Assembly: GCA_940671915.1 (NCBI GenBank) | Contig: CALNVZ010001831.1 | Span: forward strand, 9,797-73,796 | Direction of reading: 5' to 3' | From: Paracentrotus lividus | Lineage: Eukaryota > Echinodermata > Echinoidea > Camarodonta > Echinidae | Length of the DNA: 64,000 nucleotides | Shown: piece by piece, positions 11,494 through 20,679 of the stretch | Position numbering within the stretch: position 1 is the first letter of the stretch | Layout: each line of letters opens with the position of its first letter | The notes under the pieces: model-generated | Database searches by the model: none | What the model saw: only the letters and a program-made list of their open reading frames with translations | Told to the model about the DNA's origin: nothing | Made by a program: the position numbers and the translations under genes

Positions 11494-11600
11494 GTCATGA
11501 AAATCCTGGAGGTAGGTTGTCACTCCCTGGATGACATTGCCACCATCTTGAAACAAGATGATGTGAAGGGTGATGCAGCAAGGCCGTCAAATATGATGAT
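11494..11600 (+). CDS. RNF31: RNF31 (HOIP) candidate exon, helical segment before RING1
   Basis: A 107-nt frame lies between an acceptor (CTTCACAG) and a donor (GATGATGTGAGT). It reads VMKILEVGCHSLDDIATILK and continues acidic/basic, a helical pattern. As I recall the human protein, the segment just before RING1 has a similar LxxLL...ELxDVVxAV pattern. It leaves two bases of a codon, and the RING1 exon at 15383 supplies one, so the phases fit. An internal GAG/GTAGGT at 11511 could act as an earlier donor. The match is weaker than for the exons below, so this is probable but not proven. Exons encoding the rest of the N-terminal half (PUB, zinc fingers, UBA) were not found in the window. Confidence 0.55.
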
Positions 11601-11684
11601 GTGAGTTGATTAAAATGGTTGTTTTATTTCACATGACTGCTGAGAAAGTGATTAAATGCTTATAAGTAAGTTGCCAGGAGTCAT

Positions 11685-11967
11685 ATGGTTCTGTTGCTTT
11701 CTTTTCATTGTATTCATGGCTCTGCTCCACAATATAATATTGAATTAATTTCTATATTCCTGCTTGTTCTTTCGTTCCCAAGGTTCTGGTTTGCTTCAAG
11801 TTTCGAGACACAATACGCAGTGGGGGGGGGGGGGTGGGAAGGGCCTTCGCTAACGCTGGACCTCAGCTGTGGAATGCTCTCCCTCAAGAGATCCGCAGCA
11901 GCACGTCCGCCGAAGACTTTAAGGCTAATCTGAAGACTTATCTGTTCACTTCAGTATATATTGATTA
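11685..11967 (+). pseudogene. LINE reverse transcriptase C-terminal relic
   Basis: The frame near 11868 reads LWNALPQEIRSSTSAEDFK and continues to a KTYLFTS ending and a stop. This is the typical C-terminal tail of CR1/L2/Jockey-like LINE reverse transcriptases. Upstream, HGSAPQY followed by ELIS matches the segment that normally precedes it, but in a shifted frame. A G-run near 11822 breaks the reading. It is a 5'-truncated, non-functional fragment, probably in an RNF31 intron. Confidence 0.75.
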
Positions 11968-12060
11968 GATTATTTTGTTAATTTTTGTCTTCGCTGTTAC
12001 CTTTTTCCTATCATCTTATATAACTATATGATGCCATTTTCTTTTGCACACATGCTCTTA

Positions 12061-12180
12061 GAGGGGGTCTTTCCATAAGTCATCGGGCCCATAAGGCCAA
12101 GGGTCCATGAGGCCGAGTATTTTCCCACGAGGCCGATGCCGATGGTCTACGAGGCCAAGGGTCCACGAGACCAATTTTCT
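12061..12180. repeat. Short AYGAGGCC-type repeat words
   Basis: Variants of ACGAGGCCNAGGGTCCA (CATAAGGCCAAGGGTCCA, CATGAGGCCGAG, CACGAGGCCGATG, TACGAGGCCAAGGGTCCA) recur about every 20 bp, six times. A small degenerate tandem repeat of unknown meaning. Confidence 0.6.
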
Positions 12181-12370
12181 CATATTATTATTGCATATTT
12201 TGTTCATTAGGATATTTGTCTGCGTCAAAAATGGACAATTTTTATGATGGAAATGTTTACGTTTAGCACATTCTCCAATGAATACTAAATTCATGATCTT
12301 GTAAGTTGTGAATAATAGCAACGGACTTTGATTTGATGCAGCTTTTGTAAATCGGGGCAATATTATGATA

Positions 12371-13020
12371 TACAGTGTGTCCCAGAAAGAACTATACACT
12401 TTTGAAATGGCTACCAAATAAGAAATGTATACTGCATGATTGATGACCAACCCAAGTAATGTCTTACCCCTACCTCTATGGGTGATGATCTTTTGGATTG
12501 CCGATGACCCCACAAAAAGCATGTCTATGGCCGTTCCCGCTCGACCCCCCCCCCTTAATCGCTTCAGATCACCTCTCATGTGCTAAATGGGGATTAAATA
12601 ATAATAATAATAATATTAAGCATTTATACTGCGCCGTCTATCTAGTAAACTATTCAGAGGCGCAGCTAATATTATTACCCGGCTATAGCCATAGCTGCCC
12701 TAATAAAGGGCGCTTTAAGCATTCAAGGAATTTCTTCCTACCGGTACCCATTTACCTTACTTGGGGCAAGTACGGCAAATTTGCAGGTTGACACCTTGCC
12801 GAAGGATGCTAGTGGTATGGACGGGATTCGAACCGCGTACCTTGTGATCGTAAGTCCGCTGACTTATCCACTCGACCGCACCATTAAATCTGGGCTGTGA
12901 GGTGCCCTTTCTTGCAGCTTAACATGTTGCTGTTGCAATATTGCTTTAATATGGTTTGCTGTTTACTTGGGGGTCATTGTTATGGTGGACCGTAAATTGA
13001 CGACCATTCAGACTTGAAGC
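12371..13020 (-). mobile_element. Tc1/mariner transposon relic, SINE-interrupted
   Basis: Read on the minus strand, the fragment goes from a catalytic-core-like NNDP motif (about 12990) through a decayed D-L-N-P-I-type region (about 12590), then HMRGDLKRLRG, to a terminus TACAGTGTGTCCCAGAAAG at 12371. Those are landmarks of Tc1/mariner DDE transposases and ends. Stops and frame shifts make it inactive. A SINE (12598-12887) splits it. A second relic of a related element lies in the opposite orientation at 13.7-14.75 kb. Confidence 0.65.
12598..12887 (-). mobile_element. tRNA-derived SINE
   Basis: On the minus strand the element starts near 12886 with TGGTGCGGTCGAGTGGATAA (an A-box like that of Ser/Leu-type tRNAs), has the B-box GGTTCGAATCC about 55 bp on, and ends in an ATT repeat tail at about 12598-12615. 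A 7-bp target duplication ATTAAAT flanks it. The empty site is visible in the related sequence near 14328 (reverse complement ATGGGGATTAAATCTGGG), which proves the insertion. Transcription by RNA polymerase III is the known mode for SINEs. No protein is encoded. Confidence 0.9.
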
Positions 13021-13739
13021 AGATGGGAGCATCTGAGCCATTCTGAGAGGCAAGGATATCCTCATGGCTTCAGCATTCATGATGCCATGTTATGAAATTT
13101 ATCTCTCCAACTCTACTGGCTGCCATACAACTCAAAACCATGAATCATCCTCCACTGTGCCTCACTGTTGGCTCCAAGCATGACTGACTGAAAGCTCCCT
13201 ACAAGACTCACATGGTCCAGTGCATCATATCCAATCACTTTTGCATTAATTAAATCTTATGCTACAGTCACACAGACGCTTACGTTGAGTTACGTACAGT
13301 TGCGTCCAAAAATTATTTTCTTTTCTGCGGATCCCAACGGATGCCTTCCCATCATAGTCAGCAGTGGAAATAGTGATAATATCGTTCATCCAGTAAAACA
13401 ACGAAATATATAAGAAATGACAGAACAGAAGATGAAATCAGATTAAAACAACAAAAACTTAACGATATGTAAGTGTCTGTGTGACTGCAGCATTAGGACA
13501 GAGTGCTAGAACTCCGCAGGCTTGTTCACATGTTGTTTTACAAAACCATGACGCTTCTTTGTTACCTTTACATTTGGCTTCTTTCTTGCCAATTATTCCA
13601 TATAGTCATTTAGCCTGTTGCAGACACTCTTGATGGCATCCAGTCATTCCTCAGCCTCTGTGGCCTTGGATGCAATTTTCTTTGGTCGCAAATCGCAATA
13701 ATTAATTGGTTACTGTCTGTTTATCAATATCATCATGAA

Positions 13740-14746
13740 AACTGATGTCCATGAGACTATTTTTGCGCTTTAGAGGCTCCCACTTGCGTAAAGGCTGATT
13801 GATCTTCAAGTTGTGTTCCAACATGACAGGGACCCCAAGCATGCAGCGCAGCATATTAAAGCAATGTTTTAGCAGAAATTTGTTAAAGGTAGTGTCATCC
13901 TTTTTCACAAATTGCGAAAACTAATGCAACTTGGCATAACTTTAGAATATGATCAACCTATACTGTCTATTCAATCTTATTTGTCATAGGTTGCCTAGAT
14001 CAGTAATATTAAACGAAAACCTGACTACCAATCTTGACCAGCTCTCCATCAACATCGTTGATATTACAGCGCGTGCAGCACGGACCACACACAGCAATAT
14101 ACACACGGCGCTAACGGTCAACGGTTCGCACCGAAAAAATAGGAATGAATTTTGATAATCGTAATATAATGACAAACATACACATTTGAGCTTAATCATG
14201 TTGTGGGAAGATATAGTCATTGATATACTACTATATCCTCTCAAAAACTAGAAATGTAATATTTTTGCCTGCAAAAGGATGACACTACCTTTAAGAAGCT
14301 AGAAAAGGCACAACTAGATCCCAGATTTAATCCCCATTTAGCACATGAGAGGTGATCTGAAGCGACAGCGCCCTCTAGACTGACCATCCAACAACCAGCA
14401 GCTCCAGGACACGCTCCAGCGAACTTGGAATGGTATTGGCCGAGAAATGAGTGCTAAATTGGTCGACAGTATACTAATGAGGTTGATGACTGCCCTGGAA
14501 GCCAAAAAAGGCCCCAAAAATTTTAAACACTCCTTTAAAACCCATCTTCTGAAGTGTACAAATAATTTTGGGGCCATGAAAATTGCAAATGGTGGCCTAG
14601 AACTTCTGAGACTGATGGAACATTTGAGATTTAGTGTTCAGGTGATGGAGACATTACTTTCCATCTGATTATATAAATTTCAAACCAACATCGATTTGTT
14701 TAATTTAATTTTTTTGAAGTGTACAAATAATTTTGGGGACACTGTA
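13740..14746 (+). mobile_element. Tc1/mariner transposon relic, MITE-interrupted
   Basis: The plus strand shows FQHDRDPKHAAQHIKAMF (about 13815-13868), the second catalytic Asp region of Tc1/mariner DDE transposases. After an inserted MITE comes a PDLxPI / HMRGDLKRQR region (about 14320-14372) around the third acidic residue, with a stop in place of the expected glutamate codon region. The frame ends LQRTWNGIGREMSAKLV, the usual C-terminal tail. The 3' end is a TIR (inverse CAGTGTCCCCAAAATTATTT) closing at 14744 with TA after it. Part of this TIR is repeated internally at 14551. The 5' end was not found. Inactive. Confidence 0.8.
13883..14294. mobile_element. MITE with TTAA target duplication, nested in the Tc1 relic
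   Basis: The ends are exact inverts: AGGTAGTGTCATCCTTTT at the left and its reverse complement at 14273-14290. TTAA sits at both outer edges (13883-13886 and 14291-14294). The 412-bp segment interrupts the transposase reading of the host Tc1 relic, which resumes directly after it. There is no transposase. TTAA is the piggyBac-type target, but the terminal bases are not the usual piggyBac CCC, so the family remains open. Confidence 0.88.
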
Positions 14747-15382
14747 TGCGACTGTATCCTAATCGCACGGGCTGAATTGTCATATTTCTGCTAAAAATAT
14801 AGCGTCTAGTACTGAGGACTGAACTTCAATTCTTGACTTAATAGTCCTGAAGATTGTAATTAAATTTAATATTTCATTGTTGTTTTTATCAACATTAATG
14901 CTGATGGTGGAGTATAGAATGCGAAGCTGGGGCCGTGCAGACCAAAGGCGTAAATCCGGGTCCACGGGTGGGGGGGATGAGCGAAATAATTTTCCAACTT
15001 GTCGCGATCAGAGGCATAGGCCTAGAGAGAAATGTATTTGGAGAGGGGGGGGGGGATGCAAAGAAAATTTGTCTTTAAATGTATGCTTTAAGAATCTTAA
15101 TGGCTTGGTATTTTTTTTTACTGTTCATTTAGTAATGCGAGCATGAAGTGCGAACCAAATTTTTTTTTTTTTAATATGCGAGGTCGCATACATTGTATGG
15201 TCGTTTTAGGGTTTTATAAAGACATACAGAGTAAAAAAGGGGCACTTTTTAGTATTAAAAGTGGTATTTTAAGACAGTAATTTCACCAATAACACAATTA
15301 TCTAGTGTAATTTTTTTCTCATTTCTTTCTTGAAAAGTGGGGGGGATGTATACCCCCAATCCCCCTCCGGGATTTACACCAG
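14747..15382. other. RNF31 intron, no other feature seen
   Basis: Non-coding DNA upstream of the RING1 exon with G- and T-runs (for example 15043-15053, 15159-15170). A T-rich stretch at 15309-15336 precedes the acceptor at 15381-15382 at a distance usual for a polypyrimidine tract, although a G/C-rich insert lies between. Confidence 0.5.
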
Positions 15383-15473
15383 TGGTGCAAACACTGCTAA
15401 TAAGCTGGTTCTTGAAGCAGAGTTCTGGAAGCAGGAATGCTCTGTATGCTTCGTTGATCTGCCAAGAAATGAG
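15383..15473 (+). CDS. RNF31: RNF31 (HOIP) exon: start of RING1
   Basis: The exon lies between TTTACACCAG and GAG/GTACATG. It encodes a helix (LVLEAEFWKQ) and then CSVCFVDLPRNE, the first zinc ligand pair of RING1 in RBR ligases. HOIP uses this RING to bind E2-ubiquitin. The exon begins with the last base of a split codon and ends in phase 0, matching the next exon. Extending the frame through the donor gives non-homologous residues, which supports the splice. The DLPRN turn is close to the vertebrate HOIP sequence in length and pattern. Confidence 0.85.
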
Positions 15474-15789
15474 GTACATGATTTTGTTGCATTTAAAAGA
15501 GAAGAAGAAAAGATAAGTTTTTTGTAGGTGGAAGGAAAATGATCTGTTGATAAGGATATTTTTAAAAATTATAATATTTCCAAGGGCTATTAGTATTAAC
15601 TCTCTCCTTAAGAAACTGACTATAAATCTGGGGGGCATTTTTTCAAGAGTTTAGAGGACGAATTGCCCTTAACCTGTTGATCTTTATTCGGGTCCCCTTT
15701 ATTCTCTGCTGCTCTTCGTCTCTCCCCTCTCACTTTCTCTCCTTGCCTCCCATTACCAATATACATGTATTATTTCTGCCTCTCTACAG

Positions 15790-15963
15790 CTGATGTCGCT
15801 GATCAATTGCCAGTGCATGATGTGTCGGGAATGCATCATTGAGCATTTCACAATCATTGCTCGAGACCAAAGCATCATGAAAGGCAAATGTCCGTCATGT
15901 GACCAGCCTAACCTAGACGATACAGCGGTGGCAGCAGACTACTTTTGTTTTCTTGATATTCTC
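15790..15963 (+). CDS. RNF31: RNF31 (HOIP) exon: rest of RING1
   Basis: The acceptor CCTCTCTACAG and donor CTC/GTAAGT bound 58 codons in phase 0. The protein shows CQCMMCRECIIEHF, then CPSCDQPNLDD, supplying the remaining RING1 cysteines. It ends in YFCFLDIL, the start of the linker helix to the IBR. HOIP RING1 has the same unusual long loop between the last cysteine pair and its neighbours. Together with the previous exon it gives a complete cross-brace ligand set. Confidence 0.92.
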
Positions 15964-16399
15964 GTAAGTTTTATGGTGTAGAAACATAGCAACAAGTTCA
16001 CATGTTTGAAATTTGGACCAGTTAAATAGCCTTTTTTTAACAGCATTTGTGTTCATTATAAGAGGAGTAGACTGTATTATTTAGATGGTTGAACTAGACC
16101 AATTATGTGGAACATTTGGTGATTGAGATTTTTTTTTTGTGATAATCCATTTCTTTATTTGTTGTCTTAACGTATCAACTTCCTGTACATGTACATTAAC
16201 AGGGAATTTTGACAAATGAAAACATTATATCCATTCATCTTATAAAATATGTTTAATTACTGATACATTTGTATTTATTCATTGAAGTTTACTTTTCACT
16301 GATTTGCTCTGTCATTATTTTTGCTACTTTTTGGTGGTTTTGGAGCTGATGGGTCACAAACAATGTAATGGATATCATTTTTTTGAAAATCATTTTCAG
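15964..16399. other. RNF31 intron, no other feature seen
   Basis: AT-rich intron between the two RING1/linker exons. It has a donor GTAAGT at its start and a T-rich tract with CATTTTCAG at its end. Confidence 0.8.
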
Positions 16400-16498
16400 T
16401 TGCGTGGGATGCTGCCCTCTGCTGATTTTGAGCTATTCACAAGAAAGCTGCGGGATTGGAACCTGATGCAAGATGAAAACTTCTGCTGGTGTGCTCAT
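16400..16498 (+). CDS. RNF31: RNF31 (HOIP) exon: RING1-IBR linker and first IBR ligands
   Basis: The exon is bounded by CATTTTCAG and CAT/GTGAGT, 33 codons, phase 0 at both ends. It encodes ADFELFTRKLRDWNLMQDEN and then CWCAH, a helix of the type that links RING1 to IBR, followed by the first IBR Cys pair (completed by the next exon, which starts with Cys). The spacing equals that of vertebrate HOIP. The following intron is 6.3 kb because of a retrotransposon. Confidence 0.92.
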
Positions 16499-16702
16499 GT
16501 GAGTCCTTTAAAAATGTCCCTTTTTCTCCCAAAATAAATATTGTTATTGATTAGAAAATTTATTCATTGAATGATCATCTTTAGGCCTATTTTACAGCAA
16601 AGGAGACATGGCTTTAAGTTCTATTCAAATTAATTGGTGATGTACATGTAGATTTGACCTTAAATTGTCCCAATGGATGAAGAGTTTACAACTGCTCCTG
16701 TT

Positions 16703-17053
16703 TGTGGTGATTGGTGATATCTCATGTTTAATTATAATATGTCATAGTCTTTGCGATGAGAAGACTTGAGCAAAGACTACTTATTTAGGTCATGTTAATG
16801 TAATGTTTACAAACAGTCTAGTGCCATGAACTGTAGTGACCTCGTGATGATAGTTATATGAGCCAGGTCACTTTCATGGAATAATAATGTACTGTGAGGA
16901 TACAGTAAATCCTCACTTGTTATAACATCTCAAGTCACAGCAAGACGCATTAATAAAATGTGCTCTAGACATAAACCTTAAATGTCCATCCAGCCTCTAT
17001 TTGTGATCATCACTGATGTCATATCCATTACACCCACATACTACTCGTTTATA
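16703..17053 (+). repeat. 5' LTR
   Basis: It begins TGTGGTGATTGG and ends CTACTCGTTTATA. An AATAAA at about 16952, in TTAATAAAATGTG, could serve as polyadenylation signal. The usual terminal CA is replaced by TA, so the end may instead lie a few bases inside. The end used here is fixed by the paired target duplication. Confidence 0.92.
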
Positions 17054-17069
17054 TGGTGTCAGATCGGGA
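17054..17069 (+). other. Primer-binding site, tRNA-Leu-like
   Basis: TGGTGTCAGATCGGGA starts on the base after the 5' LTR. TGGTGTCAG is complementary to the 3' end of typical animal leucine tRNAs (CTGACACCA). This is the expected site of minus-strand priming. The tRNA identity is inference from the first nine bases. Confidence 0.75.
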
Positions 17070-17095
17070 TTTATTTTAATGGAATATCAGCAAAA

Positions 17096-17386
17096 ATGGA
17101 GGATTTAATTGACTTGGAGAGGATCAGAAGTCACAGTGTTGGATTGAAACCGAGCTGGAAGAGTCTGATGTACTACCAGGATGGACAAGCCGAAAAACTC
17201 AGGCCAGATTCGTTTCGTAATATCATGTTAATGATTTTATTTGAGAAATTGAATGCTGTAAGAGTAAAGAGCTATACTATAGCCAGTATGTCTAGAATTT
17301 GTATGACTGTGTGTAGGAGCTCTGTGCCCAGGATTTCTAGAAAACTAAAGGGTAGAGTAGGCAGAACAGTGCATACAAAGATTTAG
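17096..17386 (+). pseudogene. Short Gag-position frame in the LTR element
   Basis: A 96-residue frame starts at the first ATG after the primer site (AAAATGGAGG), where Gag would begin. It has a charged N-terminus (MEDLIDLERIRS) and a Lys/Arg-rich end. I recognise no capsid or zinc-knuckle motif, and the frame closes 145 bp before the nested foldback. It may be the remnant of a Gag start, or chance. Confidence 0.3.
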
Positions 17387-17528
17387 TCAGTGAAGTGTTT
17401 TAAATAATCAAGCTAAATGTATAAGGTCTGCATTTAAGAAAAAGCTAATTATTAACATTGTTCATATGTGAGTAAGAGTCGTGTTTAAACAATTGAGCAA
17501 AATGTTGTTTGGAAACATTTATTAGAAG

Positions 17529-19023
17529 TAGAGGTGGGCTATAAATGGGTCATGTTTCAGAACCAGGTTTGGCCTATCTTATTTTAAGCAGCTCGTTGCC
17601 CAGATCGATATGCCACCAATTTTAAGAAAATCGGGCGAAAATTGAGACAGTGCGGGCCAAAAAACGATTTTAAGGGGGCGTGGCCAAAAAATGCTGAGTC
17701 ATCGTTTTTCAAAATTTGAAAAAGCTGTAATTTTTTTATTAAAAGGGCTATAAAATTGATTCTGGTGTCTAATAATATGTTTATCAGCCTGATAAATCCA
17801 ATGGCAGTGTCAAAATTGCAAATAGTGATGTAGAAAGTACTGAAAAGGGAGAATTAGAGTTTTAACCCTTTAATTACTGGTAGGGTTTGTGAAGGCACCC
17901 CTAGACAAATTGTGTTGCCCAATTGAAACCGCCGCGTTTTCAGAAATGTCGTTTCATGTATGTTTTCCTTACAGTCTTACCGATTTTTTGACACCAAGTT
18001 CATTGAATTCGGACATTCGACAAGAGGATTACTTGACCTTTCGTGGCCAAAGGTCAAACCGAAATTTGAGATTTTTGATATTTTGTGTACAAAACCAATG
18101 GTAAGGTCAGATTTCCTATTTTACTCTATAAATCACAGGTAACTCATTCTTGAGACTGGTTCTAGTATGTATTCAGAATGAGAATTGATCCAGATAATGA
18201 TTTGAACTATCAGAAGGTCTATATCTATAATAATTCTTATGTATTTCATTGTTTTATGAATTTCTTATGTATTCTATTGTTTTTATTCTTACGTGTATTA
18301 TCTGTGTTTTCCATTGTTTTAGGAATTTTAAAACTTCAGGCCTTCATTGAGATTCGGTTTCATTCTCAATTAACAATAAAAGCAGTCTAAAGCATGATTT
18401 ACCTGTGATTTATAGAGTAATATAGGAAATCTGACCTTGCCATTGGTTTTGTACACAAAATGTCAAAAATCTCATATTTCGGTTTGACCTCTGGCCACGA
18501 AAGGTCAAGTAATTCTCTTGTTGAATGTCCGATTTCAATGAACTTGGTGTCAAAAGATCGGTAAGACTGTAAGGAAAATATACATGAAACAACATTTCTG
18601 AAAACGCGGCGGTTTCAATTGGGCAACACAATTTATCTAGGGGTGCTCTCACAGACCCTACCGGTAATTAAAGGGTTAAAACTCTAATTCTCCCTTTTCA
18701 GTACTTTCTTCACCAATGTTTGCAATTTTGACACTACCATTGGATTTATCAGGCTGATAAACATATAAATAGACACCAGAATCATTTTTATAGCCCCTTT
18801 AATAAAAGAATTACATCTTTTTCAAATTTTGAAAAATGATGACTCAGCACTTTTTGGCCACGCCCCCTTAAAATCGTTTTTTGGCCCGCACTGTCTCAAT
18901 TTTCACCCGATTTTCTTTAAATTGGTGGCATATCGATCAGGGCAACGAGCTGCTTAAAATAAGATAGGCCAAACTTGGTTCTGAAACATGACCCTTTTAT
19001 TACCCCTTTATAGCCCACCTCTA
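17529..19023. mobile_element. hAT-like foldback element with ~620-bp arms, nested
   Basis: The left end TAGAGGTGGGCTATAAA is mirrored at 19007-19023 (TTTATAGCCCACCTCTA). The arms (about 17530-18150 and 18395-19022) are inverse copies with scattered differences and small insertions, around a non-repetitive loop of about 250 bp. ATTAGAAG lies directly outside each end (17521-17528; 19023-19030, sharing one base with the right end), an 8-bp duplication of hAT type. The TAGAGGTGG-type terminus also fits hAT. The arms contain matching open frames on opposite strands (PLDKLCCPIETAAFSEM in both), a by-product of the inverted arms. Confidence 0.88.
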
Positions 19024-19079
19024 TTAGAAGCCTTTTGTTAAACACAGTTTGCTCAGCTTCGTCAGCTACGTCAAGCTGA

Positions 19080-20520
19080 GAGGGAAAATGCTACATAATA
19101 ATGTTGAAAAGGAACAAAAGTAGCAGGGTTGAAAAGAAACCCAACTTGAAAACTTAGCTAGGTTGAAAAGAAACCAAGGAAGAGCTAAAGTAATGGTTGA
19201 AAAGAAACCAAAATTTTAAAACGTAGCAGAAGGGTTGAAAAGACACCCAGGGTTGAAAAGAAACCCAGAATTTTACAAGAGGTTGAAAAGAAACCCAAAG
19301 TAATAAGGTTGAAAAGAGACCAAAAATGAGACTTAAAGGTTGAAAAGACACCAAAAAGTCGTAGAGCTCAAAAGGTTGAAAAGACACCAAAAACTTGAAA
19401 AGGTTGAAAAAGACACCAAGTCGTAGCTGGGCAGTTCCAAGCAAAACAGGACATGGAGCTGAAATTTCAATGTGCCGCTGTGCCTTTGAAAATGCAAATT
19501 AGGATCTGAAATTACCACAAAGGCTTCTTTACAATACAGCCAATCATTTAAGTTTTAAAAATATGCGATTCGGTATTCTTGCGCTGAATAATCGATCAAA
19601 CCCAAATTTGCACGTATGGGACTATGGGGCTTTAAATGCCTCTAATTCTTATATCTCGTCACTTTTTGCCAATTTTTTTGGCTAAATGTAATTGTCATGG
19701 TCTACTCCAACAAACTTTGGTATTAATATTTCTTTATAATGCATTTCTCCTCATGAAAAAGACCGGGAAACCACACGTCACTCCGTAACCGTCACTCCGT
19801 AACCGGACAAGGGTTCAAGTTTTAAGCCATAATTAACAAAATATTCAACCAATTTTTTTATGCAAGGTGGCATATTATACCTAGAATAATATAGAATCCA
19901 ATCAATAACTCAAAATTGTGATAGTCATTTAAATTTCACAGAGTTTAAGCAAAATGTTTTCTGCTCAAATATGCATGTCCATTTTGCGTCACTCCGTAAC
20001 CATGATTATGAATATTCATCTCTCATTAATAAAGAGGAGCGCTGTAAAAAAAATTAGCATTTTGAAAAGAGGGTACCATCAGCTTTGGTCATGAACCATT
20101 TCTTTGTAAATAAAGATTAAAGCTTTGATGATAAACTTGTTTGAATGCTGAAATGTTGCTTCTGAATGTCACTCCGTTACCTTGGAACTGCCCAGCTATA
20201 GGTTGAAAAGATACCAGAAAATATAGCTAAAGGTTGAAAAGAAACCAAAGTAATAACTGAAGGTTGAAAAGATACCAAAATATTGCTATTGTTGAAGGCT
20301 GAAAAAAAAAAAATAGCTTATCGTTGAAAGAAATGAATAAAAAAGATAGTTCATCGTTTAAAGCACGTAAGAAGGAGCTATAAGGTTGAAAAGATACCAA
20401 TATGATAGCTAAAAGAAAAGCTATGTTAAAAATTGTTAGTCGTTAAAGGAAACGATAAAAACAGCTCGTCGTTGAAAAGACACGAAATAAAGAGCTAATG
20501 GTTGAAAAGAAACCAGGATA
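19080..20520. repeat. Irregular array of GGTTGAAAAGAAACC words
   Basis: The 15-mer GGTTGAAAAGAAACC and variants (GACACC, GATACC, GAGACC endings) occur about 20 times at 19.1-19.43 kb and again at 20.2-20.52 kb, separated by 12-30 bp of AT-rich spacer often containing TAGCTA or AAAGTAAT. Spacing is irregular and spacers vary in length, so it is not a clean tandem repeat. A DNA element at 19429-20193 splits the array. The array belongs to the internal region of the LTR element. Confidence 0.85.
19429..20193. mobile_element. 765-bp DNA element with GGGCAGTTCCAAG ends
   Basis: The left end GGGCAGTTCCAAG is the exact inverse of CTTGGAACTGCCC at the right end. AGCT flanks both sides (19425-19428, 20194-20197), a possible 4-bp target duplication, and the surrounding word array continues across it. 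The interior carries GTCACTCCGTAACC about four times, in one orientation, and no transposase frame. A diverged copy of its left half lies at about 42835-43060. Class uncertain. Confidence 0.85.
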
Positions 20521-20553
20521 TTAGAGTGAAACGGCAAAGTAGCCAAGTTAGTG

Positions 20554-20679
20554 AAATCTTAGAGATTTGTAGTTAGAAATCCACAAAGTTATAATAAGTG
20601 GAAATTTGAGTATTGGAAATCTTAGAGATTTGTAGTTAGAAATCCACAAAGTTATAATAAGTGGAAATTTGAGTATTGG
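20554..20679. repeat. Exact tandem duplication of 63 bp
   Basis: AAATCTTAGAGATTTGTAGT through GAGTATTGG is present twice back to back (20554-20616, 20617-20679) with no visible difference. It is a recent slippage or duplication inside the LTR element. Confidence 0.92.

Noticed and set aside
12058-12579. 173-aa minus-strand gene
   Set aside because: Its N-terminus (HMRGDLKRLRG context) is the decayed C-terminal part of a Tc1/mariner transposase and the rest reads through flanking DNA.
12598-12887. Functional tRNA gene
   Set aside because: The A- and B-boxes are tRNA-like, but the element continues into a body and an ATT tail and has a target duplication: it is a SINE.
19080-20520. CRISPR-like array of GGTTGAAAAGAAACC words
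   Set aside because: Word and spacer lengths vary, spacers are low-complexity, and the context is an LTR element in an animal intron.
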